From JBMNMU01 sp050953505 (GTDB lineage: Bacteria; Bacillota; Clostridia; Peptostreptococcales; Anaerovoracaceae), in assembly GCA_050953505.1 (NCBI GenBank), contig JBMNMU010000001.1, positions 992,001 to 1,056,000 of the forward strand: 64,000 nt of DNA, read 5' to 3'. Under the pieces are notes generated by a model, which was not told the origin of the DNA, did no database searches, and was given only the letters and a program-made list of their open reading frames with translations. Below are positions 62,828 to 64,000 of the stretch, piece by piece. Numbering within the stretch: the stretch's first letter is position 1; the number at the start of each line of letters is the position of its first letter. The position numbers and the translations under genes are program-made.

Positions 62828-63007
62828 ATGAACAACCGTTTTATGGGAATAACCTTTGGATTAGGACTAGCTAGTGGACTTCTGGGAAGCTATATGCTAA
62901 TGTCTCCAAAAAATCAGCGGAATATGCAACAGAATTTGAGCAAAGCTGTTGACGATCTAACAAATATTATTGACGATATAAGCGATGGATTACAATCTTT
63001 CAAATAG
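62828..63007 (+). CDS. Small YtxH-like protein
   Basis: 59 residues: one glycine-rich membrane helix at the N-terminus (GITFGLGLASGLLGSYM) followed by a short acidic helix (AVDDLTNIIDDISDGLQ). AGGAGAGTG lies 10 bases upstream. Function unknown; relatives are stress- or envelope-associated. Confidence 0.75.
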   Translation: MNNRFMGITFGLGLASGLLGSYMLMSPKNQRNMQQNLSKAVDDLTNIIDDISDGLQSFK

Positions 63008-63115
63008 TTATTATTAGCACCACGAAAGCCAAATACTCAATGGGGCTGATCCATACCTAATCTAAACACGATAGTGCGCCTATTGTCTGATTAACAATTT
63101 TAGTATTTTACTGAT

Positions 63116-63155
63116 AAAGATAAAGATGTTAGGATGATAACATCTTTATCTTTTT
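63116..63155 (+). terminator. Terminator before alaS
   Basis: AAAGATAAAGATGTTA (63116-63131) pairs with TAACATCTTTATCTTT (63138-63153) around a 6-base loop, then further T. Confidence 0.88.
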
Positions 63156-63235
63156 ATGGAATCTTATGTATTATTATGATAAAATGTTGTGATAAAGAAT
63201 TTAAATTTTCCATGTCTTAGGAGGAATTAACATAA

Positions 63236-64000
63236 ATGAAGAAGTTAGGTTTAAATCAGCTTAGAAGCATGTTTCAAGAGTTTTATGAAGGTAAGGATCA
63301 TTATGCCAGAAAAAGTTTTTCCTTAGTACCGGAGAATGACAAAAGTCTTCTTCTTATTAACTCTGGAATGGCACCTTTAAAACCCTATTTTGCCGGGGTA
63401 GAAACACCACCAAAAAATAGAATGACAACCTGCCAGAAGTGTATACGAACAGGTGATATTGAAAATGTGGGCCATACAACAAGACATGGCACATTCTTTG
63501 AAATGTTAGGGAGCTTCTCCTTCGGCGACTATTTTAAAGAAGAATCATTAAAATGGGGCTGGGAGTTTATTACTGATGTTCTTGATATGCCAGTGGACAA
63601 GATTTGGGCTAGTGTCTACGAAGAAGATACGGAAGCTTATAATATTTGGAAGGATATCATCAAGCTCCCAGAAGAGCGCATCGTCCCCCTAGGAAAAGAA
63701 GATAACTTCTGGGAAATCGGTATCGGTCCATGTGGCCCATGCTCGGAAATATATTTTGATAAAGGCGAGAAGTACGGCTGTGGCAAACCAGATTGTAAAC
63801 CTGGCTGTGACTGTGATAGATTCGTAGAATTTTGGAATCATGTTTTTACTCAGTTTAATAAAGATGAGGCTGGTAACTATACTCCTCTTGCACATCCCAA
63901 TATTGATACCGGAATGGGTCTTGAAAGGCTAGCTTGCATTATGCAGGATGTAGACTCTATTTTCGATATTGACACGATAAAATTCATTAGGGATACTGTT
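63236..64000 (+). CDS. alaS: Alanine-tRNA ligase, 5' part
   Basis: Open to the window edge: the first 255 residues of a protein normally near 880. Class II motifs are clear: LNQLRSMFQEFYEGKDH, motif 1/2 region TCQKCIRTGDIENVGHTTRH, HGTFFEMLGSFSFGDYFK, and GIGPCGPCSEIYFD. A Cys-rich insert CGKPDCKPGCDCD, common in clostridial AlaRS, follows. AGGAGGAATTAAC precedes ATG 63236. No T-box is visible in the leader. Confidence 0.96.
   Translation, partial: MKKLGLNQLRSMFQEFYEGKDHYARKSFSLVPENDKSLLLINSGMAPLKPYFAGVETPPKNRMTTCQKCIRTGDIENVGHTTRHGTFFEMLGSFSFGDYFKEESLKWGWEFITDVLDMPVDKIWASVYEEDTEAYNIWKDIIKLPEERIVPLGKEDNFWEIGIGPCGPCSEIYFDKGEKYGCGKPDCKPGCDCDRFVEFWNHVFTQFNKDEAGNYTPLAHPNIDTGMGLERLACIMQDVDSIFDIDTIKFIRDTV

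Noticed and set aside
63008..63235. T-box leader upstream of alaS
   Set aside because: No T-box consensus or specifier stem; the hairpin at 63116-63155 is an ordinary terminator before alaS.
1..64000. CRISPR arrays, rRNA or tRNA genes
   Set aside because: No regularly spaced repeats, and no cloverleaf or rRNA sequence was found on reading the spacers on both strands; a dedicated tRNA scan was not possible.

Overview
The window is a low-GC, endospore-forming Firmicutes chromosome, most likely class Clostridia. Evidence: a SCIFF peptide with its maturase, anaerobic NrdD/NrdG, an alpha/beta-type SASP, YlbJ, FtsK/SpoIIIE, SpoIVFA/SpoIVFB, SpoIVB, Spo0A without spo0B/spo0F nearby, a clostridial Pta/butyrate-kinase pair and zinc-type L28 and L32. 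I cannot assign a genus. Genes are dense, mostly on the + strand, with AGGAGG-type ribosome binding sites and clear hairpin-T terminators.

Layout. 0-5 kb: metallophosphoesterase lipoprotein, SCIFF peptide scfA plus radical SAM maturase scfB, and on the - strand a PepD-like lipoprotein that has lost most metal ligands. 5-16.5 kb: glycogen operon glgB-glgC-glgD-glgA-glgP-GH13, with glgD cut by an IS256-family element. 16.6-19.5 kb: nrdD-nrdG behind a promoter with an 18-bp palindrome at the start site. 19.7-27.6 kb: rpmB, two small membrane proteins (-), yloU-like gene, recG, SASP, rsmD, coaD, a coiled-coil protein, ylbJ, tmcAL. 27.8-32.1 kb: ackA, rpmF, and asd-dapA-dapB on the - strand. 32.3-39.2 kb: ftsK/spoIIIE, rimO, pgsA, cinA, recA with a LexA box. 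39.3-46.8 kb: rplU-rpmA-obgE, HD protein, spoIVFA-spoIVFB, a B12/radical-SAM-type protein with its DUF2344 partner, comEA-like gene. 46.9-52.7 kb: BofC-like gene, spoIVB cut by an IS21-family element, spo0A, ynzC-like gene. 53.1-54.7 kb: iscS/nifS-iscU. 55.0-57.4 kb: second IS21 copy. 57.5-61.7 kb: thiolase, Zn-ribbon/OB protein, acyl carrier protein, Pta-like enzyme, butyrate kinase. 61.7-64 kb: ferredoxin-fused aldo/keto reductase (-), a YtxH-like small protein, and the start of alaS.

The three insertion sequences are the main accessory content. For each I could place both ends to the base and find a target-site duplication (8, 7 and 6 bp). Removing the IS256 element plus one duplication restores glgD to one 374-codon reading frame; removing the first IS21 copy restores spoIVB to one 372-codon frame. 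So these are recent disruptions of a regulatory subunit of glycogen synthesis and of the sigma-K checkpoint protease. The two IS21 copies are both 2396 bp, nearly identical and in the same orientation, bracketing spo0A and iscS-iscU.

The least conventional gene set is the thiolase/DUF35/ACP/Pta/Buk cluster. It looks like a route that links a carbon-carbon thioester step to ATP formation, with a dedicated carrier protein. Its substrate cannot be read from the sequence.
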